Positions 52,863-60,730 of a stretch of DNA of 64,000 nucleotides are shown here, piece after piece. How positions within the stretch are numbered: position 1 is the stretch's first letter; each line of letters opens with the position of its first letter. The notes beneath the pieces were generated by a model. The model saw only the letters and a program-made list of their open reading frames with translations, made no database searches and was not told where the DNA came from. Position numbers and translations under genes: made by a program. Source of the stretch: an uncultured Prevotellaceae bacterium (GTDB lineage: Bacteria > Bacteroidota > Bacteroidia > Bacteroidales > Bacteroidaceae); the NCBI GenBank assembly GCA_902786665.1, contig CADADN010000001.1, positions 62,001 through 126,000 of the forward strand, read 5' to 3'.

Positions 52863-53357
52863 CTATCTGCCTCCTAATGATATAACCTCGCAATCGCCGA
52901 ATTTATTGCCTTCGATGGTCAGTCTGACCAAAGTGCGCTCTTGCTGCCACCCTTGAAGACCGGCGGCGCCCGGGTTGATATGCAGGAGTTGCAGGGTCTT
53001 GTCGTATTTCACTTTCAGTATATGCGAATGGCCGCTGATAAAGAGTTGTGGCGGACGGGAGGTGATTTGCCTGATGATACTGGGGTCGTAGCGTCCGGGA
53101 TATCCGCCGATATGTTTCATCAGCACTTCCACATCCTCGCATTTGAACCGAAGGATTTCGGGAAACATCAGGCGCAGGTCGCCGCCGTCGCAGTTGCCGC
53201 AGACAGCCCTGAGATGCGCCACCTTTCCAAGGCGCTCGGCCAGCTCCACCGAGCAGATATCACCGGCATGCCAAATCTCATCGCAACTTTCGAAGTAAGT
53301 GGCATAGCGGTCGTCCCAATAGGAGTGGGTGTCGCTGATGATTCCTATCTTTTTCAT
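52863..53357 (-). CDS. YfcE/MJ0936-type metallophosphoesterase
   Basis: ATG 53357 (MKKIGIISDTHSYW) gives 164 residues; the longer frame to 53474 only reads through the upstream gene. The metal-binding motifs are complete: ISDTHSYWDD, HAGDICS, CGNCDG (GNHD-like), FISGHSHILKV and NPGAAG. This group acts as small phosphodiesterases on cyclic nucleotides or model substrates; the natural substrate is unknown. It overlaps the upstream cytidylate-kinase-like gene by four bases (ATGA). Confidence 0.88.
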   Translation of the reverse strand: MKKIGIISDTHSYWDDRYATYFESCDEIWHAGDICSVELAERLGKVAHLRAVCGNCDGGDLRLMFPEILRFKCEDVEVLMKHIGGYPGRYDPSIIRQITSRPPQLFISGHSHILKVKYDKTLQLLHINPGAAGLQGWQQERTLVRLTIEGNKFGDCEVISLGGR

Positions 53358-53989
53358 TTGGCCTCTGGCAGTTGAAGTCTTTGTCTCACGTACTGAGCAA
53401 TGAGTTTGGCACTGCCCTCTATTCCCAACAACGAAGAGTTGACAGAGAGGTCGTAGGACTCGCACTGTCCCCACTTCTTTCCTGTGAAGTAGTTATAGTA
53501 GGAGGCGCGGTTGCCCTCTTTGGTGTTGATGATTTTCAAGGCTGCCTCATAGTCGCATCCATGCCGGTGCATCACCTGGGTAGCACGCTCCTTGATGTCG
53601 CCTGTGATGAAGATGTTGATGGCGTCGGGATAGTCGCGCAAGATGTAGTCGGCACACCTGCCTACGAAGACACAGTTGCCCGTCTTGGCAGCCTTGAGGA
53701 TGGCCTCGGCCTGGAATTGGAAGAGGCTCTCCTCTGAGAAATTATTGGTGTAGAAATTGTTGTCGCTCAGGTGCTGGGTATGCAAGTGGAAGAGCGATTT
53801 GAAAAACCGCTTGTGCTCGTCGTGCTGCTCGAAGAATGATTCGCTGAAACCACTTTCCTTGGCTGCCAGATTGAGAATCTCCTTGTCGTAGAACGAACAG
53901 CCAAACTCCTCGGCAAGCAATTTGCCGATGGCACGTCCACCGCTGCCTAGTTGGCGTCCAACGTTGATGATAATTTTCTTTTCAGCCAT
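53354..53989 (-). CDS. Cytidylate kinase-like family protein
   Basis: A 211-residue nucleotide-kinase-fold protein. IINVGRQLGSGGRAIGKLLAE holds the P-loop variant (GSGGRA at 16-21), FYDKEILNLAAKESGF follows, and VFVGRCADYILRDYP and INIFITGDIKERATQV resemble the AAK6 family common in anaerobes. It is distinct from the housekeeping Cmk. Substrate unknown; a nucleoside monophosphate is plausible. It overlaps the MATE gene by eight bases and the phosphoesterase gene by four, so the three are tightly coupled. Confidence 0.82.
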   Translation of the reverse strand: MAEKKIIINVGRQLGSGGRAIGKLLAEEFGCSFYDKEILNLAAKESGFSESFFEQHDEHKRFFKSLFHLHTQHLSDNNFYTNNFSEESLFQFQAEAILKAAKTGNCVFVGRCADYILRDYPDAINIFITGDIKERATQVMHRHGCDYEAALKIINTKEGNRASYYNYFTGKKWGQCESYDLSVNSSLLGIEGSAKLIAQYVRQRLQLPEAK

Positions 53990-55349
53990 TATCTTGTTGT
54001 TGATGTTGAACCTTGAATTGTCTCATATACTTGCGCATGATGGCAAAGGCCACGATAGCGGCAATCAGGTCGGATGATGGGAGGGCAAACCACACTCCGT
54101 CGAGTCCGAAGAACCGGGGTAGGACGAGCAGGATGGGCATGAGGAAGAGGAGTTGTCGCGACAACGACAGAAAAATGCTCACCTTTGCCTTCCCGATGCT
54201 CTGGAAGAAGTGAGTGATCACAATCTGGTAACCCACTACAAAAAGGAATATATTGGCCACTCTCAGACCTCTTTCAGCCATCTTGATGAGCGACTGGTCG
54301 GAAGTGAAGACCCTTGCGCAGTAGTAGGGCATCAACTCGCTCACGAGCCATCCCACAAAAGAGACGACGGTGGCCGAGATGATGGCATAGCGAAGCACTT
54401 GCATCAGACGGTCGAAACGCATCGCACCATAATTGTAACCTGCAATGGGCTGCATGCCTTGGTTCAGTCCAAAGATGACCATGAAGAAGAGGAAGGAAAT
54501 ACGGTTGACGATGCCGTAGGCGCCCACGGCCAGGTCGTCACCATAATGCATGAGGCTTTTGTTGAAAATGATGACAATCAGACACGAAGTGGCATTCATC
54601 GAGAAGGGCGAAATGCCTATAGCTATGATGTTCTTCACCAGATTGCCGTTCAGTTTGTAGATACCTTTCTCAAAGTGCAAGATTTCGTCTTTATGGCTAA
54701 ATTGACTGCATTGCCAACTCAGCGCCGCCATCTGTGAGAGGATGGTGGCAATGGCGGCACCCCGTATGCCCCAACCCAGCACATAGATGAAAATTGGGTC
54801 GAGGATGGTGTTGAGCACCACGGTGAAGATGGTGGCCATCATGGCCATTCGTGGCTTTCCCGAGGCACGGAGGATGGCGTTCATCCCAAAATACATGTGG
54901 GTGAACATGTTGCCCATCAAGATGATCTGCATATACTCTGTGGCATACGGCAACGTGTTGTCGCTGGCTCCGAAAAAGCGCAGGATGGGTTCAAGGAAAT
55001 AGAGGGTGACGGCGGCAAACACTATGCCGATGATGATGTTCAGGCTTATCGTGTTGCCGAAAATCTTCTCGGCCGTGGCATAGTCTTTCTGGCCGAGCCT
55101 GACAGAGATAAGGGTAGAGGCACCCACGCCTATGGCGGCTCCAAACGCTCCCGACAAGTTCATGAACGGGAAGGTGATGGCCAAACCCGAAATGGCCATC
55201 GCACCCACACCTTGGCCGATGAATATGCTGTCGACCATGTTGTAGAGCGAGGATGCAGTCATGGCAACAATAGCGGGAAGGGCATACTGAACCAACAGTT
55301 GCCCCACAGGCTTTGTGCCCAACTCCAATGCTGCTTTCTTGTTATCCAT
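53982..55349 (-). CDS. MATE-family efflux transporter
   Basis: Sodium- or proton-coupled exporter of drugs or metabolites in the inner membrane. ATG 55349 (MDNKKAALELGTKPVG) gives 455 residues; a frame up to 55412 reads across the -7 box. Twelve hydrophobic spans are seen with two homologous halves. MDNKKAALELGTKPVGQLL, ASSLYNMVDSIFIGQGVG and GLNQGMQPIAGYNYGA are typical of the Bacteroidetes MATE group. It is the first gene of the minus-strand run that may extend to the GNAT gene at 49127. Confidence 0.92.
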   Translation of the reverse strand: MDNKKAALELGTKPVGQLLVQYALPAIVAMTASSLYNMVDSIFIGQGVGAMAISGLAITFPFMNLSGAFGAAIGVGASTLISVRLGQKDYATAEKIFGNTISLNIIIGIVFAAVTLYFLEPILRFFGASDNTLPYATEYMQIILMGNMFTHMYFGMNAILRASGKPRMAMMATIFTVVLNTILDPIFIYVLGWGIRGAAIATILSQMAALSWQCSQFSHKDEILHFEKGIYKLNGNLVKNIIAIGISPFSMNATSCLIVIIFNKSLMHYGDDLAVGAYGIVNRISFLFFMVIFGLNQGMQPIAGYNYGAMRFDRLMQVLRYAIISATVVSFVGWLVSELMPYYCARVFTSDQSLIKMAERGLRVANIFLFVVGYQIVITHFFQSIGKAKVSIFLSLSRQLLFLMPILLVLPRFFGLDGVWFALPSSDLIAAIVAFAIMRKYMRQFKVQHQQQDNG

Positions 55350-55366
55350 GTGATAATTATCTGATG

Positions 55367-55374
55367 CAAAATTA
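55367..55374 (-). promoter_or_regulatory. -7 box of the MATE operon
   Basis: The minus strand reads TAATTTTG, 18 bases before ATG 55349. CTTG (complement of 55395-55398) lies 20 bases upstream as a weak -33 element. Confidence 0.55.
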
Positions 55375-55478
55375 CACAATTCCATCGAATGGAGCAAGAA
55401 ATCGTGGTCCAATCAGTCTACTTTCCCGATTGTAGGTGGTTTTTTGAATGAAAAACGAGTTAATTGAAAAAAAATCGG

Positions 55479-55486
55479 TAATTTTG
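55479..55486 (+). promoter_or_regulatory. -7 box of the subtilase-xseAB unit
   Basis: TAATTTTG, 36 bases before ATG 55522. No -33 TTTG at the expected distance. Confidence 0.55.
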
Positions 55487-55521
55487 CTTTCCAATAACCA
55501 ATCCTTACCTTAGAAGCCAAT

Positions 55522-56943
55522 ATGCTGAAAAGAATAGTATTCATCACATTCTTGTTGTTTGCCGCCATACAAAGTCAGGCTAAAGAACCTCCCGCTACCA
55601 ACGGCGATTCTTTTGTCCGATTTCCAGGTGGCAAGTGCTTCCTCTATAGGCTCCAGCTCACCGACAAACACCACACGCCATTCTCCTTGTCTCGCCCAGA
55701 GGAGTTTCTTTCAGGTAAATCGATAGAAAGGCGGAAGAGACAAGGACTACGGCCTGATTCAACCGATTTGCCCCATACTCCAGAATACCTGAATATGATA
55801 AATGGAATAGAGGGTGTGAAGATTGTATGCAAGAGCAAATGGAACAACACCGTTGTGGTGAGGGTGAAGAGCACCAACGTGGTGAGGAAACTCCAATCGC
55901 TGCCGTTCGTGAAAGAAGCCATCAAGGTCTTTACTGCCCCCGATTCGGTGAAGGCCCCGGTCAGGTCGCTCTTCCACAAAGAACTCGAGCTTCGTGAGGA
56001 TTTGCCCGACGACCACTATGGCTTGGCCAAGGGAAATATCGACTTGGTTCATGGCCGTCCGCTTCATGATATGGGATATAAGGGCCACGGAATGACTATT
56101 GCGGTCTTCGATGGCGGATTCATGAATGCCGACCGCATTCCGGCCTTTCAGAATGTGCGCATCAAAGGAACGCGCGATTTCGTGGTCTTCGCGTCGGATG
56201 ACATCTTCAAGGAGATAGACCATGGCACGAAAGTGCTTTCTACGATGGCCACCAATTTGCCCGGTGTTTTTGTAGGCACGGCTCCCGAAGCCGAGTTCTG
56301 GCTGTTCCGCACCGAAGACACCCGTACCGAAAGTCTGGCGGAGGAGGATTATTGGGCAGCCGCGGCCGAATTTGCCGACTCTATTGGGGTCGACATCATC
56401 AGCAGTTCGCTGGGGTTCCAGGATTTCGACGATAAGACCACCGACCACACTTATACCGAACTCGATGGCGCCCACGCCCTGATTTCCCGCACGGCCTCGA
56501 TGCTGGCCAGCAAGGGTATCGTTCATGTGAATAGTGCGGGTAATGATGGCATGGGCACTTGGAAGAAAATCAATTTCCCTGCCGACGCACGAGATATTCT
56601 TGCCGTAGGTGCGGTCAACGCATTGAAAATGAATTCCTCGTTCAGTTCAGTAGGCCCTACTCAAGACGGGAGGGTAAAGCCCGACATCATGGCCTTGGGC
56701 AGTTCCACCGCGGTCATCTCGGGCCGAGGGTCAGTGAACAACGACATGGGCACGTCGTTTGCGGCGCCGATTATTTCCGGTTTGGTGGCCAGCTTGTGGC
56801 AGTCGGCTCCCACCAAGACTGCCTACCAGGTGATGGATGCCATCCGTCGAAGTGGCGACAACTACGACACGCCTAACAATGTGTTTGGATATGGCATACC
56901 CGATTTCCTCAAAGCCTATCAGATTCTCAGAGAAAAGAAATAG
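55522..56943 (+). CDS. Secreted subtilisin-like serine protease (family S8)
   Basis: A 473-residue exported protease. Signal peptide at 1-20 (ending QSQA). The N-terminal ~160 residues are a prodomain-like region (RPEEFLSGKSIERRKRQGL). The catalytic triad follows: aspartate in IAVFDGGF, histidine in DHGTKVLSTM and serine in GTSFAAPIISG, with the oxyanion asparagine in NSAGNDG. There is no C-terminal sorting tail; the protein ends soon after the catalytic domain. It is 5 bases upstream of xseA, an unusual partner, and shares its promoter. Confidence 0.9.
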   Translation: MLKRIVFITFLLFAAIQSQAKEPPATNGDSFVRFPGGKCFLYRLQLTDKHHTPFSLSRPEEFLSGKSIERRKRQGLRPDSTDLPHTPEYLNMINGIEGVKIVCKSKWNNTVVVRVKSTNVVRKLQSLPFVKEAIKVFTAPDSVKAPVRSLFHKELELREDLPDDHYGLAKGNIDLVHGRPLHDMGYKGHGMTIAVFDGGFMNADRIPAFQNVRIKGTRDFVVFASDDIFKEIDHGTKVLSTMATNLPGVFVGTAPEAEFWLFRTEDTRTESLAEEDYWAAAAEFADSIGVDIISSSLGFQDFDDKTTDHTYTELDGAHALISRTASMLASKGIVHVNSAGNDGMGTWKKINFPADARDILAVGAVNALKMNSSFSSVGPTQDGRVKPDIMALGSSTAVISGRGSVNNDMGTSFAAPIISGLVASLWQSAPTKTAYQVMDAIRRSGDNYDTPNNVFGYGIPDFLKAYQILREKK

Positions 56944-56948
56944 CCACC

Positions 56949-58271
56949 GTGAAAGCAGACAATCCACATCTTACACTATTCGAACTCAATCAGTTGGTGA
57001 GAGAACTCATCGAGACTGAGATGCCCCACGAGTATTGGGTAGAGGCCGAGGTCTCTGAATTGCGCGAGGTGGGTGGACATTGTTATATGGATCTTATACA
57101 GAAGGATATCTTTAACAATACACCCGTCGCCAAAGCATCGGCCAGATGTTGGCGCAGCAGTTGGAATGGCATCAAGGCGCGGTTCGTTCGTGTTACCCAT
57201 AAGGTGCCCGGACCAGGCATGAAGATGCTGCTCAAGGTGTCGGCACAGTTTCATGAGAATTATGGCTTCTCATGGATTGTCTCCGACATCGACCCCACTT
57301 TCACGCTCGGCGATATGGCTGCCAAGCGACAACAAATCCTCCGGCAGTTGGAGGCTGAAGGTATTATCTATTATAACAAGGAGTTGGTGTTGCCTTTGTT
57401 CACCCAGCGCATTGCGGTCATCTCAAGTGCCACTGCTGCCGGGTATGGGGATTTTTGCAATCATCTTGATGAGAATGAACATGGCTATGTGTTCTACACA
57501 CAACTGTTTGAGGCTGTCATGCAAGGCGAGGGGTTGGAGCAGAGCATCATTGCTGCCATCAACCGCATCGAAGACCAAGCTGCCCATTTCGATTGTATCG
57601 TCATCACAAGGGGTGGGGGAGCAACCAGCGATCTTTCTGGGTTCGATGCGCTTGATCTGGCTCGTAAAGTTGCAATTTGTTCTTTGCCAGTCATCACCGC
57701 AATAGGACACGACCGCGATGAGAGCGTGCTCGACATCATCTCGAGCACAAGGTTGAAGACGCCCACCGCTGCCGCCGCATTCTTTATCGACCGCTTGAGA
57801 GAGGTGGAGATACGTATCGACGATGCGCACCAACGAATTCTCCGGGCTGTGGATCAGACTGTAAGTAAAGAGAAACTGAGACTCAACCATCTCGCTCTCA
57901 GGATACCTTCTCTTTTCGCTATAGCGAAAACCCGCCAGAATGCGAAAATCGACACCTTGTTCATGCGTGCCGTGAATGCATGCAACCGTACTACCACCAA
58001 CAAGCGACATCGCATCGAACAACTTGCACAGACCATTCCTCCCGCCGTCTTGCGCAAGTTGAGTCAGGAGAAGCATCGCCTGGAGATGTTGGCCAGCAAG
58101 GTAAGCAATCTCGACCCTCAACTTCTTCTCGACCGTGGATACAGTATCACTACCTTTGAGGGCAAAGCGGTGAAAGACTCCACATTACTACCTGTCGACG
58201 CCATTATAGAGACACGGTTGAAATCGGGGCGTCTTACCTCTAAGGTGATTAACGTCGACAATCAATCATAG
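56949..58271 (+). CDS. xseA: Exodeoxyribonuclease VII, large subunit
   Basis: Degrades single-stranded DNA with XseB. The 440-residue protein starts at a GTG (56949) five bases after the subtilase stop. The next ATG would remove the conserved LTLFELNQLVRELIE start of the OB domain. Key parts are the OB fold (WVEAEVSELREVGGHCYMDL), RIAVISSATAAGYGDF, the catalytic-domain block CIVITRGGGATSDLSGFD, and TAIGHDRDESVLDIIS. The C-terminal helical region ends in LLDRGYSITT. Confidence 0.96.
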   Translation: MKADNPHLTLFELNQLVRELIETEMPHEYWVEAEVSELREVGGHCYMDLIQKDIFNNTPVAKASARCWRSSWNGIKARFVRVTHKVPGPGMKMLLKVSAQFHENYGFSWIVSDIDPTFTLGDMAAKRQQILRQLEAEGIIYYNKELVLPLFTQRIAVISSATAAGYGDFCNHLDENEHGYVFYTQLFEAVMQGEGLEQSIIAAINRIEDQAAHFDCIVITRGGGATSDLSGFDALDLARKVAICSLPVITAIGHDRDESVLDIISSTRLKTPTAAAAFFIDRLREVEIRIDDAHQRILRAVDQTVSKEKLRLNHLALRIPSLFAIAKTRQNAKIDTLFMRAVNACNRTTTNKRHRIEQLAQTIPPAVLRKLSQEKHRLEMLASKVSNLDPQLLLDRGYSITTFEGKAVKDSTLLPVDAIIETRLKSGRLTSKVINVDNQS

Positions 58272-58302
58272 AATACCAATCATCATCAAAAAAAACATTA
58301 AA

Positions 58303-58494
58303 ATGGACGAACCCATCAAATACGAGGAAGCAGTAGCACAGCTGGAGCAAATCGTGAGAAAAATGGAGAACGACGAGTTGGATATCGACACGCTCGCCGC
58401 TGAACTGAAGAAAGCGCAGGAACTGATCAAGCTGTGCAAGACCAAACTGACGTCGACTGATGAAGAAATCAAAAAATTGCTTGACAATGACTAA
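58303..58494 (+). CDS. xseB: Exodeoxyribonuclease VII, small subunit
   Basis: The 63-residue helical hairpin partner of XseA: KYEEAVAQLEQIVRKMENDEL, LDIDTLAAELKKAQELIKLC. Length is typical for XseB. It lies 31 bases after xseA. Confidence 0.95.
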   Translation: MDEPIKYEEAVAQLEQIVRKMENDELDIDTLAAELKKAQELIKLCKTKLTSTDEEIKKLLDND

Positions 58495-58663
58495 AAATTG
58501 ACGTCAGCTGGACTTTATTTCAAAAAAAATCATAAAAAATCGTCGTTGAGATAACAAATTCCCTTTTTACTCGTCTCTATTATAGAGCGCGCCCGAAAAA
58601 CACGTACTCAAGGGCGCAAGGTACACTTATCACTTAATGTTTGACTAAGAATTAATTGGAAGA
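58495..58663. other. Intergenic region after xseB
   Basis: 169 bases with A-rich tracts and one weak stem (GCGCCC 58589-58594 with GGGCGC 58612-58617, 17-base loop). No TAnnTTTG box is evident, so I cannot say how the small gene at 58664 is transcribed. Confidence 0.4.
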
Positions 58664-58939
58664 ATGGGAATGAAATTATTTAACGACACGAGTGCTTACA
58701 TGAAAGATGTGACTAACTTGGTTTGGAATTATATCCGCCATCGTGACTTATATCCCGAGAATGCAAAATTAGCGGTACAACCCGAAATAATGGCCAACGT
58801 TATCGACGACCCTTCACAATGCCAGTATTGCGATTTCTATGATCTCAAGATGCTGATTGCCAAAGATGGCACCGGAAACCAGATACCCAACCAACTGGCG
58901 ATACAGAAAATGGCCAACCGCTACTTTCAAGTAGGATAA
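58664..58939 (+). CDS. Small protein of unknown function with a CxxC motif
   Basis: A 91-residue protein I do not recognise. It is soluble and mixed alpha/beta, has SQCQYCDFYDLK with cysteines at 53 and 56 (possible metal or redox site), and has no signal peptide or membrane segment. The ATG at 58664 or the next at 58670 could be used. Coding is supported by ordinary codon use, a plausible hydrophobic pattern and the strong terminator 20 bases after its stop. It converges on the Pif1-like helicase gene. Confidence 0.7.
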   Translation: MGMKLFNDTSAYMKDVTNLVWNYIRHRDLYPENAKLAVQPEIMANVIDDPSQCQYCDFYDLKMLIAKDGTGNQIPNQLAIQKMANRYFQVG

Positions 58940-58957
58940 GCGACTCGTAAGCCAATA

Positions 58958-60724
58958 TTAACCCCTGGACTTGGTCTGGGGGTTATTTTTTTCCAGTTTC
59001 TTCAGCCTGCGTTTGGGCTCCGGTGCTTCGGGATAAAGGCTGAGCGCCTTCTTGTAGTTGGCAATGGCCGCATCGGGCATACCCTCGCGCTCACACTCTT
59101 TTCCCATCAGTGTATATTCGGCTGCGAGCCTTTTCAGTAAATTCTTCTGACGTTGCTGTTCCTCCTCCATACGGCGGCACTCATTTCTAAAGCCCGACAA
59201 GTGGTTGAGCTTCATCCTGATGAGACGTCTCACCTCAGGTCTTTCAATGTCGTATCGATGATGGATGGCTTTGAAGAAATTGTCCAAAAAAACCTCCATG
59301 TCTCCTGCGTCAAATGCCTTTACAGCATCGTGATACTCCTTGTCGGCCTGCGACTCCTTCAGCACGCTGTCAATCATATTGCGGTTGTTGTAGTTACGGG
59401 CGAACCTCACCACCTCGCTTCTGACAAAGATATCCGACATGCGGATGGGATCCTTCAGCGATATGCCTTCAAGAGAACGGCAACGTGAGAGTGCCACATA
59501 GGTCTGACCACCGGCAAAAGCGCCACCGGCCAGGTCGATGTTCACTCTTTGGAATGTGAGGCCCTGGCTTTTGTGCACCGTGATAGCCCATGCCAGACGG
59601 ATTGGATATTGCACGAAGCGGCCTATCTCCTCTTCCTCGATTTTCTCCTCTTGCTCATTGTAGGTATAGCGCATGTTGCTCCACACCGCTTGGTCTACAT
59701 CATACTCCTCACCCTCATCGGTCCTGACCATAAGCAATTGATTGCCTTCCTCGTCGAGGTCGATGCCTGTGATCGTGCCGAGCGTACCATTCACCCATCT
59801 ATGCTCCATGTCGTTCTTCACGAAGATGACCTGTGCACCCACTTTCACATCCAAATCAATGGTGGTAGGAAGACTGCTTTCCGGAAATTCGCCATCGATG
59901 GTGCCTTTCAGGGTCACCACGTCGCCTGGCAACTGTTGCAAATGCTGGTCGTTGATATAGTCTACCGTATCTCTGCGGGTGGACAGCGTGATGGAGAGTT
60001 CACTCTCATTCTTGGCCAATTGCTTGCCTACATGCTGGTTCAGCACCGCCAACTCGGCCGAGGATATGGTATTCGTGCGAATCTTGTCGAGAATATGTAT
60101 GAACTGCTCGTCGTTCTGGCGATACACTTTGGTCAACTCTATGCTTACCAATGACATCTGCCTGAAGACACGGGCGTCGAAAAAGAAAGCCGACGGATAG
60201 AATGGTTGAAGCAACTGGCGGTCTTCTTCCTTGACCACAGGCTCCAACTGGTAGATGTCGCCCACCAGAAGCAATTGCTTGCCTCCGAAAGGCTCGTACC
60301 TGTTTCTGGTATAGATGCGCAGCACTTTGTCAACGAAATCAATGATGTCGGCCCTTACCATGCTGATTTCGTCGATGATGATGAGTTCCACCTCGCGGAT
60401 AATCTTCCGCTTCTCGCCTGTGTATTTCAAGGTCTCCCGGATGTTCTTCTCCGAGTAGTTCACATCGTTGGGCAACAATGGGTGAAAGGGTATCTTGAAG
60501 AAACTGTGCAATGTGGCGCCACCCACATTGATGGCGGCAATCCCGGTAGGGGCCAGGACCACGAACTTCTTTTTGGTCGTCGAGCAGATATATCTGAGAA
60601 ATGTGGACTTGCCAGTACCGGCTTTCCCCGTCAGGAAAAGGGAGCGCCTGGTATACTCTACAATCTGGAGCGCATTCTGGAACTCGGGATTGTTGGTGTC
60701 GATATGTGTCGTAGTAGGAGCCAC
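58958..60724 (-). CDS. Pif1/RecD-like helicase with C-terminal TPR-like tail
   Basis: A 588-residue SF1 helicase. Walker A GKAGTGKST lies at about 33-41, LAPTGIAAINVGG (motif Ia) follows, then Walker B LIIIDEISMV, GGKQLLLVGDIYQLEPV, and the UvrD_C_2-like end AWAITVHKSQGLTFQRV and YVALSRCRSLEGI. These match Pif1-family 5'-3' helicases. The last ~90 residues are helical and end with a TPR-like unit (EREGMPDAAIANYKKALSLYPEAPEPKRRL), perhaps for protein contacts. It lies six bases after the PBP1A gene. Its last codons form a terminator hairpin. Confidence 0.87.
   Translation of the reverse strand: MAPTTTHIDTNNPEFQNALQIVEYTRRSLFLTGKAGTGKSTFLRYICSTTKKKFVVLAPTGIAAINVGGATLHSFFKIPFHPLLPNDVNYSEKNIRETLKYTGEKRKIIREVELIIIDEISMVRADIIDFVDKVLRIYTRNRYEPFGGKQLLLVGDIYQLEPVVKEEDRQLLQPFYPSAFFFDARVFRQMSLVSIELTKVYRQNDEQFIHILDKIRTNTISSAELAVLNQHVGKQLAKNESELSITLSTRRDTVDYINDQHLQQLPGDVVTLKGTIDGEFPESSLPTTIDLDVKVGAQVIFVKNDMEHRWVNGTLGTITGIDLDEEGNQLLMVRTDEGEEYDVDQAVWSNMRYTYNEQEEKIEEEEIGRFVQYPIRLAWAITVHKSQGLTFQRVNIDLAGGAFAGGQTYVALSRCRSLEGISLKDPIRMSDIFVRSEVVRFARNYNNRNMIDSVLKESQADKEYHDAVKAFDAGDMEVFLDNFFKAIHHRYDIERPEVRRLIRMKLNHLSGFRNECRRMEEEQQRQKNLLKRLAAEYTLMGKECEREGMPDAAIANYKKALSLYPEAPEPKRRLKKLEKNNPQTKSRG
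58959..58990 (+). terminator. Terminator of the small CxxC gene, inside the helicase gene's 3' end
   Basis: TAACCCC (58959-58965) pairs with GGGGTTA (58979-58985), followed by a T run on the plus strand. The same bases encode the last residues and stop of the minus-strand helicase gene. Confidence 0.8.
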
Positions 60725-60730
60725 GGGGTT

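Noticed and set aside
58589..58617. Terminator for xseAB
   Set aside because: Only a 6-bp stem with a 17-base loop and no T run follows; too weak to claim.
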